DNA from: Kalaharituber pfeilii
Taxonomy: Eukaryota > Ascomycota > Pezizomycetes > Pezizales > Pezizaceae
NCBI GenBank assembly: GCA_015179045.1
Contig: WHUZ01000001.1
Coordinates: forward strand, 2,046,001 to 2,110,000
Direction of reading: 5' to 3'
Length of the DNA stretch: 64,000 bases
Shown here: in pieces, positions 34,553-46,595 of the stretch
Numbering within the stretch: the stretch's first letter is position 1
Layout of the letters: every line of letters starts with the position of its first letter
Notes under the pieces: model-generated
Seen by the model: only the letters and a program-made list of their open reading frames with translations
Told to the model about the DNA's origin: nothing
The model's database searches: none
Made by a program: the position numbers and the translations under genes

Positions 34553-36560
34553 TTACTCCTCCCCACCCGTGGCCACCTGCCCACTTGGCGTCTTCGCAGC
34601 TTTTGCTGCGCAGATCTCGTCGACTCTCAGAAGAAGGCATGCCGACTGCATTAAATCTCAATTAGTTTCATCGCTTGAAGACCATAGAAAATAGTAAGGT
34701 AGAAGTTAGCGAAATAAACTAACTCACCTCAATAGCAGTCTTAATACTCTGCAGCTTGACCGCTTCTGGCTCCCACACTCCGTATTCCTTCATATCCACC
34801 ACCTTCCCTGTATCCCCATCAATCCCCCATGTGTGGTGTCCCTCCACATGCTTCGCCCTGAGCTGCGATAGTACCCTAATCGGGCTTGCACCGCAATTTT
34901 GCACTAATGTCCTTGGAATAACCTCCATAGCCTCTGCCACCGCTCTATAAGGCCACTGCTGGATACCCTCAATTGACTTGGACAGTTCAGTAAGTCGAAC
35001 AGAGACAGCCATTTCAGTAGCACCACCGCCGGGAGACAAGCGAGGGTGGAAAAAGACGTTTCTGGCAACGGACATGGCATCTTGCAGATTGCGTTCAATT
35101 TCGTTGAGAATGTCCTTGGAGGGACCACGGAGGAGGATGGTGCAGGCTTTGGGGTTCTTGCATTTGGTGAGGAAGGTGAAATATCTGGGAATGAGAATGT
35201 TAGGAAAGCCAATCTGTAAACATGTAAAAGGTCAAACATACTCATCACCAATCTTCTCAATTTCAAATAACCCACATTCAGTCCCGACGTCGCCCTCGTG
35301 AAGGTCGTCTACACGGTTGACGATTGTAGCTCCGGTTGCGCGTGCAATACGATTGTTGTCTGTCTTTCTCACACGGCGGAGGGCAGTGACATTGCCCTTG
35401 AGGAGATAATGTTGCGCAAGATCTGAGGACGTGTTAGAGAGAAACCATATCAACTTCAGGGCAATGCTTACCTGAAACACCCTTCTCCGTGATCACCAAA
35501 TCCGGCTTCAACGCCAGAATAGCATCACACATCGCCTTCACTTGCTGCTCCTCAATCTCCAAGATCTTATTCCAATCCTCCTCCTTCGTAATCTCAATAT
35601 TTGTCTGACTTTCACCCTTCTTATACTCAAGTGGACAATCAAGCAATATAATCCTGGGATTCTCAATCCTCCTCCTCATATGCGGGTGAGTGATATCCTT
35701 ATTCAACATGACACCATCCAGAACTCTCGAGTCCTCAATCTCTCCACCCGGGATTTTCTCAACTCGTGCATATCGCTTGATGTCGACCTCCTGCTTTCCA
35801 CCGACGTCCTTGGCAACAGTCCTTACCGCTTTGAGAGCAAGATCGCACATGAGCTTCGACCACCGGCTGACAAACTTGGTTCCAATAGAGGAGGAAATCA
35901 AGTCATACATAGCCTTGTCGTCATTAATGTCGATAGGGAGCGAGATTTGGTCGGCAATTTCGAGTGCATCATTGAGGGCTCGCTTGAAAGCTTGGATGAT
36001 GACAACAGGGTGTATATTCCTCTCGAGTTGAGGTAACGACTGAGCCAATATCTCACCAGCTATCCGTCCTCAATTAGAAGCTTTAACAGACATAACAAGG
36101 TAGCCGGTAGAACATACCAAGGATAATAACTGTAGTAGTCCCATCACCAACCTCCTCGTCCTGAGTTCTACTTAACTCAATCATACTCTTTGCCGCCGGA
36201 TGTGCTACCTCAATTTCTCGCAATATAGCATGCCCATCATTCGTGAGCACAATACCCCCCATTGGATCTAATAACATCTTCAACATCGCTTTGGGCCCGA
36301 GACATGACCTAATAATATCTGCTACCCTGCTCCCAACAACATTAGCGACCACTGAATCGCAAGTGCAAGATAGAAGCAATGCTGGTTTCAGTAAGAGCAG
36401 TCAATCACATACGTCTTCGCCGCGGTAATGTTCGATAGCTGTGCCTTCCTCCCAGTCTGTCTATTCTCCGCCCCCATGTCTGCAGAGCTCCAGTTAGATA
36501 CTGCGAAACCAACTGCTTGATTCTATTGAACCTACTCATGACCACTACAGGCGCCTGCAT
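34553..36560 (-). CDS. CCT3: T-complex protein 1 subunit gamma (CCT3), 7 exons
   Basis: Subunit of the cytosolic TRiC/CCT chaperonin that folds actin and tubulin. Minus-strand exons 36560-36536, 36479-36413, 36326-36118, 36059-35472, 35422-35242, 35184-34728 and 34645-34553 sum to 540 codons (539 residues, the normal size). It begins 'MQAPVVVMN', then 'RQTGRKAQLSNITAAKTVAD'. Group II chaperonin signatures are all present: 'LGPKAMLKMLLDPMGG', 'LTNDGHAILREIEVAHPAAK', 'QDEEVGDGTTTVIILAGEIL', 'ALKPDLVITEKGVSDLAQHY', 'RNVFFHPRLSPGGGATEMAV', and the end 'LLLRVDEICAAKAAK'. All introns are GT-AG and keep frame. Very secure. Confidence 0.96.
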
Positions 36561-38000
36561 TTTGACAAGCTAATGTAATTCGTGTTGCGGAAAGCTAATA
36601 GAAGATGTGTCTATATGGATGGAGTCGGGCTGTGTGATATGAAAACAATACGTTGGGATTTTTCGTATTTCGATACCGTGCAGTGGGGCTATGTGGGGTG
36701 GAATTAGTATTTCGGAATGGGTTCTCGATAATTTTCGTCAGCAATGACATTTTCTTGGCGCCCCCCTTCAATGATTATGACGCCGCGACGGAGCATGAGA
36801 TAATTCGTAGCTTCACAGTGCTGACTCCACAATTCTGGGTTGACGGAATATACAGGTTGCTATTGAACTTACGACGTTTGGAATTCATCAGCAAGGTGAT
36901 ATGAAACTGTTTGCATCAGTTTATGCGACTTGATATGGTTTACTGCCGAAAAGGATGATATGGATAGCAGGAGAGGTCTGCCGTCCAATGAAACAGCTCA
37001 AACCTGTCCCACTATGTATCTCTTATTCTCCAGTACCAACACCCAATAGACACTATAAACTTGTCCATTTTACCAGGATGCCTGTATGTGCCAACATGAC
37101 ATTATCTACTGGCAAGTATATAAAGACTCGTGGTCTAAAGTTTCGTTGTTGACAGGCGAGAAAATCCACACGTCAAAGTAAAATTGCGTACGTTAAGAGT
37201 ACTAGCCACAGCATCGAGCCTGGGGGTGTGATTTGGGTGACAGTTGAATTGTTCGTTTCATATTGCATTTCCAATTATCTGTAAACCCAACTGCAGTGCA
37301 CACCAGTATAATGTCTTTCAAAACTTCAGATAAGGTAAACACTAGTGATGACGTTTTCCAATTTGTAGAACGAGACTAATCTGTAGATACCTCTGCTTCC
37401 ATTGCAGGATGTAGCTAGACTCACTAGGAGACATCATAGATACCTCAACGAAGATGAACATGAAGTTCATAATGGCACACACACAGGAGCAAAATAGTAT
37501 AGAGAAACCAAAATATTATCTGTTGATGCTTTCCTGTGACCTTTTTGTTCCTATTCGGGTGATATATTTACTTTGAAGTATCCGACTTGCCCTGAGTCAC
37601 CATTCACATGAAATGGAAAGTGTGTAAGTTTAATCTAGTGCATAAAATAGGGAAATTTTTTTGACCCAAGATATACGGTAAGTACAAGTAAAAGGTATGG
37701 CGAGCACTAAACAGGTACCCAAATACATGAAAAAAAACCCAACGGAATGAAACAAACAACCAGATGAGCATTCCCATCACATCCCAAATCCGACCTGAAT
37801 CATGACTCTGGTTGCTGGAATCTCTCCCACGCAATTCAAACCATGTTAGCCAAGACCAGTATATAATAGTCCTTTTGGGGAGAGTATTTGAAATGATGTA
37901 TTCTGAGCTCATTCGCCTCAACCGAGGTAGTCAAGAATTCCGTCAGCATTCCCGTCTCGACTTTCACAGCTCCGTTCATGCACCCACCCGAATGGTCCTC
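36561..38000. other. Intergenic region upstream of CCT gamma
   Basis: About 1.4 kb of AT-rich DNA. Short frames only. The part next to 36560 should hold the CCT gamma promoter. A frame starting near 37812 runs into the uL2m relic and may be its degraded N-terminal part. Confidence 0.5.
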
Positions 38001-38011
38001 GGAGGGAACGA

Positions 38012-38915
38012 TGATTACTTCAAGACCAGACTCCTGCAGTGCATCACTTGGCGAGTATACACCGTGGTTTGGAAAGGTGGATCACATCTTCGCCTTACAT
38101 TCCCAAAAATCGGACACGGCAAGGGTGGGAGGAATAGGCAGGGATAACTGTGCGCCATGGGGGGTTGGTTAGCCATAGGAGAGGAATTAGGACAGTAAAT
38201 TTTATGAGTGACTCCGGGGCTACATGTGGACAGAATTGAAAGAGATCCTAACCGGAGTGGGCACATTGCGTTGATCACCAAGAAAAGTTACATCTTCGCA
38301 GCTGGGTGGATTACGCGCTGGAGATATTGTTCAATTAATTTTACAGATCTGGTATCATATCTCAGACAATTTGCTTGCTTCCATGGGTGGGGTTATAGAT
38401 CCTGGTGCGCTGGCAGCACAAACCGCTTGGAGGGGTGACCGTTTACCATTGCATATGATACCATTCGAACTATTTTCTACGCAGTCGGTTCCCTCTCCAA
38501 GTAAAGGAGCTGTGTTCTGCTTTTCTGCGGGGACCTATGCTACCGTGATCTCCAAAGTACGCAAGTTCGTTATTGTACGGTTAAAAAGTGGACAAGTGAG
38601 AAAGGTCGCACCAGAAACTGTTGGCATTGTGAGCAACCCCACATGGCGCGCACAGGCAGCATGGGAAAGCCGGACGGTTGAATACTAGACTGCATGGTGT
38701 GGCAATGAACTCTGGAGTGTATATCGTCTATCTCCTCGCCATCGCCTACTGGAGATGAATCCAGCTTTGCACTTGAGACTAATTGGTTTGACTAAACACC
38801 TTTACAGAGGAGGTCGTGATAAAAGTAAGGGTAACAGGCATCCTGTTAGTCCTTGGGGTAACAGGCATCCTGTTAGTCCTTGGGGTATCAATGAAATCCG
38901 GATACAATACAAGTA
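38012..38915 (+). pseudogene. Relic of a mitochondrial ribosomal protein uL2 (RML2-type) gene
   Basis: Pieces of uL2 appear in the right order but in different frames: 'LTFPKIGHGKGGRN' (to 38140), 'ITVRHGG' (about 38145), 'HVDRIERDPNRSGHIALITK' (38222-38281), 'GLRAGDIVQ' (38309-38335), 'NLLASMGGVIDPGALAAQTA' (38368-38427), 'GAVFCFSAGTYATVIS' (38510-38557), 'SGQVRKVAPETVGIVSNP' (38588-38641), 'HGKAGR' then 'GVAMNSG', 'RGGRDKSKGNRHPVSPWG' (about 38804-38857) and 'MKSGYNT'. The frame changes at least five times and stop codons interrupt it. Some family-invariant residues are lost (for example HRGGGH becomes HGGLVSH). A 27-bp tandem duplication repeats the NRHPVSPWG segment. I read this as a decayed copy. 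A poorly assembled functional gene is the alternative, but the substitutions argue against errors alone. Confidence 0.8.
38831..38884 (+). repeat. Two tandem copies of a 27-bp unit
   Basis: Identical copies at 38831-38857 and 38858-38884. Each contains the perfect inverted repeat TAACAGG-cat-CCTGTTA. The unit corresponds to the conserved GNRHPVSPW part of uL2, so it is a local duplication within the relic, not a dispersed element. Confidence 0.95.
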
Positions 38916-39214
38916 TGCTTCTTTTTCACTCGGTTTCAAGGCAACTTTGGTCATTCAGTGATTCCGATTGTCTTGGACACTCGCAAATGTAAGTTGTGCG
39001 CTTTGCAGGTCCCAAGAACATGCCAAATAGGCGGGTTATCACGGAGCTTGAACGGAACCAAGGGAAGAAGCGAATCAAGAGCAATTAGAATATATATCTG
39101 TGGCCTTATGTTACTGTTACAATTTAGAACTGAGTTTTTTTTATCCTACTCCTAATTGTAAGTATGTGTATAACCCCACAAGCAGCAACGCATATTCTAA
39201 ATCACTAACTCTGC

Positions 39215-41106
39215 TTATTCAAAAATTGCCCTCTCCAACCCCACCTCCATGACATCCCACTCCCCCGCCTCCTCCCTCACAAACAAATACCCGACCTTGC
39301 CCTCCACTGTCCTGAGCCTCCGATCCTTGATACCGCCCTCGCTGCACTCCCTCAGCACCCTGCCCGCCAAATGCTTCACCTTGTCCAGCTCCGCACACCC
39401 AGCCTTGCCGTTCTGGTTCGTCGCAACGACGCGGCAGGTGCCGAATTCAGAGACGATGTGCTTGGTGACGGACCACCCGCGAGCCTCGCGGCAAGTTTCA
39501 AGCGCCAGCGGCGAGGACGAGACGATGTTGCTGATTGCACGTGAGCAGTCGATGAATTTGGGGGGACCCGAGGGCGAGGCGGAGGATGACTGGGGGATGC
39601 AGATGGGGTTATTGAGGTGGTAACGGGTGTGGGCGTCCGGGAGGGGGGGCAGGTGGGAGGTTTTAGATTTATTGGAGCGGGGGTCGGTGCGGTCAAGTGT
39701 GTGATAGGGGTCAGCGTGGTTGAGGAGCGAGACGTCGTAAGTGTAGACGGGGTTGTGTGGGGTGGAGAGCTGGTTGTCAGGGTAAATGGGGATGTGAGAT
39801 GCGGGACGGGGCGGGATGAGGGCGCGGAGGTTGGTGTTAGTGGGGATGGGTGGTTTGGGTCTCAGGGTGGTCGTGGTGCTGCTGCTGCTGGGTTTGGGGG
39901 TTGGGATTTTAGGGGCTGATGGAGGAGGCGGGTAGTTGAGGGGAGGCCGCAGTGGGGCGTGGGAGTCGGGAGGAAGGGTGGGGTATGGCGGGGCGTCTGG
40001 AGGCAAGTGGAGGACCGAGGTGAAAGGGGGTAGTTGCGAGGCTGATGCGGCAACGCCGGGACCATTGGCGATCGCTAGAATGGACTGGATCTGCTCAGGT
40101 GTGAGCTTTGTGGGGTCGAGGACGAGGCCAATGTGCTGTTGCTGCTCCTGAGTCCGTTGCTGCCCGGCCTGGGCTTGCTCCTGGGGTCGCTGTGCAGCCC
40201 TAGACTGAGGCTCAGGCTCCAGCTGCGATGAGGATTGAAATGGAGGCACATGCACTTCCCCTGGCTGCTTCGGTATTCCCAACGGATTCACCTCATTAAA
40301 GTCGACCGGCAGATTCGGGTCCAGCAAATGGCTCGTCGTAGCATCAGGCGCTGGCCTCGGTGGCAACAGCAACTCCGGTGGAGGCCGAAAGTGCTCAGTG
40401 AGCAGCTTCACAAGTTCCATTTTCTCCTCTAGAGACAGGAGAGCTAATTCATAGGACAGATCGCCCTGGGGGGAACTGAATGCGGGAAACCCCAGAGTAG
40501 CGAGGAGCTCTGCCAGCTCCTTTTGCTCTTCGGGAGTGAGTGGTTCATCATAGTTGTGTGGGTGTTTGGGGGCCTGTTCGGCCCCCTTGGGTGGCTCTGA
40601 GGACTCCCCAATGACATGTGCGGGCTGCTGCAGCTTGCCCCCTTCAAACATATTCACAGCCGAATTCCTAAATTGAGGTCTCTTGATCCTCTCCGGCCAG
40701 CTCGGCGGATCCTCCAATTTCTTCACTTGCCTGCCTCCTGCTCCTCCTGCTCCTCCTCCTCCTCCTCCTTCTCCTTGTGCATCCACTGCGAAATCAACCA
40801 TCTTCTCCATATCGCTCTCGTCGCCCTCGAGCAGCTTCTCCATAATCTCGATGTCCGTCATGTCGGGAAAGGTCAGTCTCGCAAGCTCGATCACAGAGTC
40901 GGGTATCTCGGACATGAAGTTGACGATGTCCGAGGCTGAAAACTTGCCGGGCCCGGTGGGGACCCCGAAGTCGGGCCGGGGAATGGAGGTCACAGTTGCG
41001 CCTTCACCAACGTCAGTATTGGAAAAATGTATGATATAGATGCCTCAGACTCACCATGAATGGCAATAGCGAACAAAGCACCTGTGGTAATCAGTGAAAA
41101 GTTCAT
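39215..41106 (-). CDS. Predicted secreted Pro/Gln-rich protein with Cys-containing C-terminal domain
   Basis: Minus-strand exons 41106-41055 and 41001-39215 (612 residues). Exon 1 encodes a signal peptide (MNFSLITTGALFAIAIH), and the GT-AG junction then gives GATVTSIPRPDF. The next part is acidic/helical ('IVNFMSEIPDSVIELARLTF', 'IEIMEKLLEGDESDMEKMVD'), then a long Pro/Gln/Glu-rich low-complexity region (about 170-450). The last about 125 residues are ordered: 'IDCSRAISNIV', 'LETCREARGWSV', 'EFGTCRVVAT', 'AGCAELDKVKHLAGRVLREC', 'GKVGYLFVRE'. The Cys spacing and the 'W..T.....GTC.V' pattern recall Ecp2/Hce2-like secreted domains of fungi; this is a tentative resemblance. Secretion is well supported; function unknown. 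Confidence 0.72.
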
Positions 41107-41976
41107 TTTTGTTATTGAGGTATCATTGCAGTTATTTTGCTATGCGTAAGAGGTTGGTAAGCCATGTAGGAGCCTGCTGCGTTATATATGATATTGTGGC
41201 CAGCGGGCTGCAACATCAATAACTACAGTCTTCACGAGAAAGTTAAAAGAAGTAGCACGAAGAACCCAATTAGCTTATTACCTATATTTCGGATATATTC
41301 CTACAACCCTAAAAAGACGAGGAAACGAGGAGGAAAAAGACACTTGTTAGGTTGGCCCCCGTTGTTTAGCCTCTCGGGTATTACCCTCAGTTATCCAAGA
41401 AATCCATCATAATCTACCTAGTGAAGTATGCTATAATTTATTGTCGCACCAACTCTAAGAGTACCCTCAAAGGTCTCCATTGCCATTATCATCAAGTCGA
41501 AGAATCCATCTTTGGCTGCGACGAGGGATTCTCCAGAGACTTGGTATGTCGCGATGGGGACTTACCGACAAAGGTTAATGCCCGTAAGACTAAAAACAGT
41601 GAAGTTTGCGGAGAAAGGTTATTACATTCTTCGCAAGCTCGTCTGAGTTGATGCCTAGATAGGCCTTAACTGTTACGGGGGTAGTGAGCCGTAAGAAAAG
41701 GTGCTGTGCTGGTACTCATGGCAGCCTATGTAACTTAGCCGCCGTTCGCTCGGCTGTCCATGCAGATGGCTCATCCGCACCCCATATGCTCGCTCTCCTA
41801 CTTGTAGTGCGGCACGATCGCATACCAGCGCCCCACCACAGTGCCATAAGGGTAATCATGCCACACGGTTTGACAAGTTTGGATTTGATATTCTTTCACC
41901 TCAAAACAAAGGATCATCTGTACTAGGGATCTCTGATATGATCTCCTAAAAGCAACAATATTGAGGGAAAAAAAGG

Positions 41977-42010
<34 letters not shown>

Positions 42011-42118
42011 TGCAAAGCAACGAGCCCCAACTGGGTCTGGGACAGAGAACAGGTGTGAACTAAAGCTATCTTCATTCCATGGCAATAACTCCTAGGCCTA
42101 CACGTTCACCAGCCTATA
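41107..42118. other. Intergenic region with an A32 run
   Basis: About 1 kb between the secreted-protein start and the end of the SDR gene. Contains the A-run at 41977-42008. No supported exon. Confidence 0.6.
41977..42008 (+). repeat. Poly-A tract (32 A)
   Basis: Thirty-two A, about 110 bp beyond the stop codon of the minus-strand SDR gene. Confidence 0.9.
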
Positions 42119-43160
42119 TCAATAACCTTTCTCTTTCAATACATTCTCCGTATACTCCCACAGCTTATCGGCTAATTTCTCGTCTTGCGCAAATGATGAG
42201 GGCGTCTCTTTTTTCATCACCGGGTGGTAATAACTTCCTCCATCCTTTACAGTCACCTTTGGTGAAGTACAAAGCGCAATCTGATTATAACTACCCTCTA
42301 CCACACTCTTGGAAAAAAGCTTGAGTGGATACTGGATCACCAAGCCAAGAAGCCCCAGCGATTTCTGGAAAGGGGTATATAGGTCCGTCACTATCATTCC
42401 TGGATGTAGAGAAACTGCTACGATTCCTTTATCCGCGTACCGTTTCGCAAGGGCTCGTGCATGCAAAATGTTGGCAAGCTTTGACTGACCGTAACGAGTC
42501 CAAGCGCTCGATTTGGAAAGTGCTGTGTCTTCAAAGTTGATTCCTGAAGCTCCCTTATGACCTAATGAAGCTACATTGACAATTCGTACAGTATCCTTGG
42601 GGGCTGATTCAGCCGTTCTAACCATCGTGGGAATAAGTAGCTTAGTTAGGAGCGCATGACCGATGTGATTGGTCCCCCACTGAATATCAAAGCCATCCGT
42701 CGTGAGCTGAGCTGGCATCGCCATGACACCTGCATTGTTTAAAAGAATATGAAGCTGAGATTCCTTAGAAAGAAATTCATCTGCAGCCTCTTTAACGCTT
42801 TGAAGGGAGGTGAGATCAAGGTGAAGGTATTCAACTTGTGCTCCAGGGACCTCAGCCTTAATCTCATCAATAGCCTTGCGCTACGCCATGTGAGCCTCAA
42901 GCCTTCAGGTCATGATCAGGTTGCTAAAACATACAGCCTTAGACTCTGTTCTTGAGGCCATGTAAACCTTTGCACCATGCCTTGCGAACTCCAATACCGA
43001 AACCTTCCCTAGCCCCGCATTTCCTGTTCTCAGATTATTAAAAACTCGATATTCAGATATTTGAAACGATTGCATAAATACCTCCGGTGACCAAAGCCAC
43101 CCTTCCTGCCAGATCAGGTACATCTGTTTTCGGATTATACGTTTCTTTGTTGAAGAACAT
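42119..43160 (-). CDS. Short-chain dehydrogenase/reductase, 3 exons
   Basis: NAD(P)-dependent oxidoreductase of the classical SDR family, closest in style to retinol-dehydrogenase/WW-oxidoreductase-like fungal proteins. Minus-strand exons 43160-43082, 43023-42935 and 42880-42119 give 309 residues. 'RVALVTGG' joins 'GNAGLGKVSVLEFARHGAKV' across intron 1 to form the TGxxxGxG cofactor loop. Then come 'LHLDLTSLQSV', 'HILLNNAGVMAMP' (NNAG), 'VRIVNVASLGHKG' (catalytic Ser region), 'WTRYGQSKLANILHARALAK' (catalytic YxxxK) and 'VSLHPGMIVTDL'. The Arg of 'MASRTESKA' after beta-2 suggests NADP preference. Substrate cannot be read from sequence. No biosynthetic cluster surrounds it. Confidence 0.9.
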
Positions 43161-44736
43161 TGTCCGTGGGAGTGTGTTTTGTCCAACAGTGTTAATGATA
43201 TCTGAGATAAAAGCCCGAGACAGAACAACATTATATACCAGAGCGGGGTACTCTCTCAGAACTGTTGATACAGAACTCATGCTGTCCAACCACAAACAAA
43301 TATCTGTACAACAGTTTCAAGGAGGCAAGTTTGCGATGATCAGTGCATCATGACATGGGTGAATCATTGAAATGAGCTGTTCTCATGCCCAGACTCTTTA
43401 ATGAGCATACATCCAGTAAGTCATGACGTCGGATTTTGTCCCTCGGGCACCCTATCATAGCATCTAGTCAACATCACGAGACTTATCCAACATCCTGTTC
43501 TCGTGCCCAGACTATTATTTTCGGCCTCCGGCCGTAGTCTGGAACCAAAGTGGCCCGAAATGGGGGGGTTGAAGGCATGTCGGCCGCACTGTTTTACCCA
43601 TATTTTGAGCGGCCGCATTTCTTGTATACTTATTCCCTCTTTAATTGTATGTCAGGTCTTGAGGAGTGTATTATCCATATTCTCTATTTGCATATTATCT
43701 GATTTTTACTACCCTGTGATGCGTGATGTATGAGAAATAGCGAGTATAGTTTTACAACAATAATACAATGCAAACTCTACACTAGTGGCGACCCGCAGTC
43801 GGGCGGCTGGTCTTTTGGATTTCGGGTGGCTTTAGTTCCAGACTAACAGACTGGCTGCAAATATTCCGCTTGGCAACCGGTCTCTTTAGGCTGGGTATCA
43901 TACGAGAACACCAACATCCCAGATATATATAGCAGATTTTAATTCAAGCAATAACTAGCGAACAAAACAGTAACTGCGTGGCTTGCGGTAATCGAGGAGT
44001 TTCTTATCCTGGGTTTGGGAGACTGTGACCCAAATAATTGATGCGAAATGCTGTTCGCAGTGCTGGTTATCCTGCGACGCGTTTTGTTGGCGTCAACAAG
44101 GTGCAGCTTTTACTTAGCTTGTAACTATAAGCACATACACTCTGCACTACGCACACACGATTGGGGTTTCCATACTTTCACAAGTCATTGCAGTATTGTA
44201 AAACCCTGCTGCAACATGGGTTGTTGTGAGCACCGCGCATGCATCGAGTCCCACTACCGGTAGTCTGGTTGCATACTCCGTAGTCTGGTTGCACCCCTCC
44301 CACTAAAGGCATTGGACTTATACAAGTACTTTACACTAGTCTCGTGACCAGACTAACCTTACACCTCAATACATACATCCCTTGGCTGCTTCATTATATA
44401 GGACGTCGCTCTGTACTAGTAGTGGCTAAGGACGGTACGTAAGCGGTATTCAAGCAAGCGGTAAGCAAACGGGTATGCAGGCGGTATGCAACCCTGCATC
44501 GAATCAGACAGAATCTGCATAGGGCAGCGTGGTAAACCCGATATGCATGGAGCTTCAACTTTTTTCGGTTTCAATTCTTGGTTCGCTAGCGCTTCCTCAA
44601 CTCGCATTGCGAAGACTGTCTCCTCGCTGCCACCATCACGGTCTGCTCTCCAGTCACTTGTACCGCCCTTCATCCTGCTGCAATTGAAATCTTTGTCTCC
44701 CACTATCCCGCGAGGTAGCATCGCCCACAGCAAGGA
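43161..44736. other. Intergenic region with recurrent CCAGACTA/TAGTCTGG motifs
   Basis: About 1.6 kb without a supported exon. It holds an inverted pair CCAGACTA (43507-43514) / TAGTCTGG (43535-43542) enclosing CGGCC-tcc-GGCCG, direct copies of TAGTCTGGTTGCA at 44261 and 44281, and further copies near 43853 and 44348. It looks like debris of a small repeat family. Confidence 0.55.
43507..43542 (+). repeat. Imperfect palindrome CCAGACTA...TAGTCTGG
   Basis: Outer arms of 8 bp are perfect inverted repeats, and an inner perfect CGGCC-tcc-GGCCG hairpin is nested within. Could be a fused pair of terminal repeats of a small mobile element. Seen directly; the mobile origin is inferred. Confidence 0.7.
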
Positions 44737-46595
44737 ATGCGCGCACCTCGGGCGCCTCCTTCTACTTCGTTGCTGCATCTGGTCTGTCGACATCAACCCA
44801 CGTCAAAAGCAAGCCTGCTCAATTCTAGATTAAGAGCGCAATTACGTCGAGCAGAGACAGATATTGCGATTAGTAACAGTATATCGATTGCCCCATCTTT
44901 AATTACACCTCAATGTTCTCGAGGCTTTGCAACAGCGCCTCCACGACAGAATAACCAGCAGCCGCCATCACACAATGACAACTACTTGAACTTCCTATGG
45001 CCAAAAGAGGTTTTCTCTGGCCGTGACCAGTCTGTGACACAGAGAAGAGGGCCATTGAATTGGAAGCGCGGTTTTTTCGGGCGCAAATCGAAGCCAGAAG
45101 TGGGCGCCGAGACAATGTCTTCTAGATATCTCGATACAGGAACAGAGAATTCGATATTAGGGAGACATTTATTACATAAGCCGAATGACATGGTGTTGAG
45201 GTGCACAGAATTTGACCAAGATGGTGTGAAGCGGATCTCATCCTTTCTGTCATTGGGAAGATTCTGACACTAACTTTGAGACTAGGAAACGTGACGGTTG
45301 TTTCTGGAGAATTCAAGAAGACTGAACTATGTACCAAGGTTTGTTTTGACTACTTTTCAATACTACTTGCTCCCTGTTCTGATCTTTCCTCAGCACGGCC
45401 TTCTACCACGAGATCTTCGAAAGCTTGACTCCAGTATCATAGTTCCCCATATACTGGTTCGGAAGAACTCCATTCTTGTGAACTTACTTCATATACGTGC
45501 TCTTATCAAAGCCGACACAGTTCTCGTCTTTGATGTTTACGGAAGCACAGACAGCTATACCCAGTCAATTTTCATGTACGATCTGGAAGGAAAATTGAGA
45601 CAAGGTTCAAAGGCTATGGGTGGCCTACCATACGAAATGCGTGCACTGGAGGCAATCTTAATAAGTGTAACAGCCGCGCTGGAAAGTGAAATGAAAGTCT
45701 TGCAGGAATTGGTGATTCAGCTTCTTGGAGAACTAGAGGAGGATATCGACAGGGATAAGCTTCGACATTTACTTATTTATTCCAAGAAGTTATCCACGTT
45801 TGAGCAGAAGGCAAAACTGATAAGGGATGCAATTGATGAAATATTGGAAGCAGACGATGATCTGGCGGATATGTATCTCACTGAGAAGATGAAGGGTATT
45901 GAAAGGCCACCGGAAGAGCATTCAGAAGTCGAAATGCTCCTGGAATCATATCATAAAATCACTGATGAAATTGTTCAAGTGGCGGGAAATCTGGTGGCCA
46001 ATATACGGAATACAGAAGAGATGTGGGTGATCCAGACCATACAATACATAGGGTTAGATACTAATTATGAATAGTGTGAATATCATTCTTGATGCAAATC
46101 GTAAGTTAACACCGCATACACTTTGGTCTATTGACCTCATGCTGACCACTCGCAATAGGAAATTCCCTGATGCTTCTCGATCTCAAATTCTCTATTGGAA
46201 CCCTTGGTATAGGCTCTGGTGCTTTCGTTGCATCCCTGTACGGGATGAATTTGAAAAATTTCATTGAGGAGAGCGACTTTGCCTTTGTCGGTGTTAGCAG
46301 TTGGGCGATGATCTTCTCCGCAATTATATGTTTCTATGGATTGCACAAACTACGGCGTACCCAAAGGCTTACAATGTGGGGTGAGGGGGGCAAAGGCAGA
46401 AAAGGGTGGATGTCAGCTTTTGGCCCTGGAGGTGGCGCCCCTTCACCGACGGCGAATGGAAAAGCCTTACCCCATATAAACAAAATCTTGAGGGCCGAAA
46501 GGGACAGTAAACTTGCGGCTGCATATGGAAATCCCTCCTTCAAGGCAGCAGCAGGTCCATTAATGGTTATTCCCCTGAAGAAAGCTACCAAATAA
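44737..46595 (+). CDS. MRS2: Mitochondrial magnesium channel MRS2 (CorA superfamily), 5 exons
   Basis: Inner-membrane Mg2+ channel of mitochondria. Exons 44737-45223, 45286-45338, 45394-46022, 46075-46100 and 46159-46595 give 543 residues. The start at 44737 gives an Arg/Ser-rich presequence ([18 protein letters not shown]) with a later '[10 protein letters not shown]'. The matrix domain has '[20 protein letters not shown]', '[12 protein letters not shown]', '[20 protein letters not shown]', '[16 protein letters not shown]', and long helices with '[20 protein letters not shown]'. Two membrane spans flank the diagnostic GMN: '[17 protein letters not shown]' and '[16 protein letters not shown]'. 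Intron 4 falls just before the first span. The end is basic (VIPLKKATK). Identification is secure; an upstream frame from 44486 is a less likely start. Confidence 0.94.

Noticed and set aside
38829..38889. Dispersed palindromic mobile element
   Set aside because: The two 27-bp units match the coding sequence of uL2 and are better explained as a local duplication.
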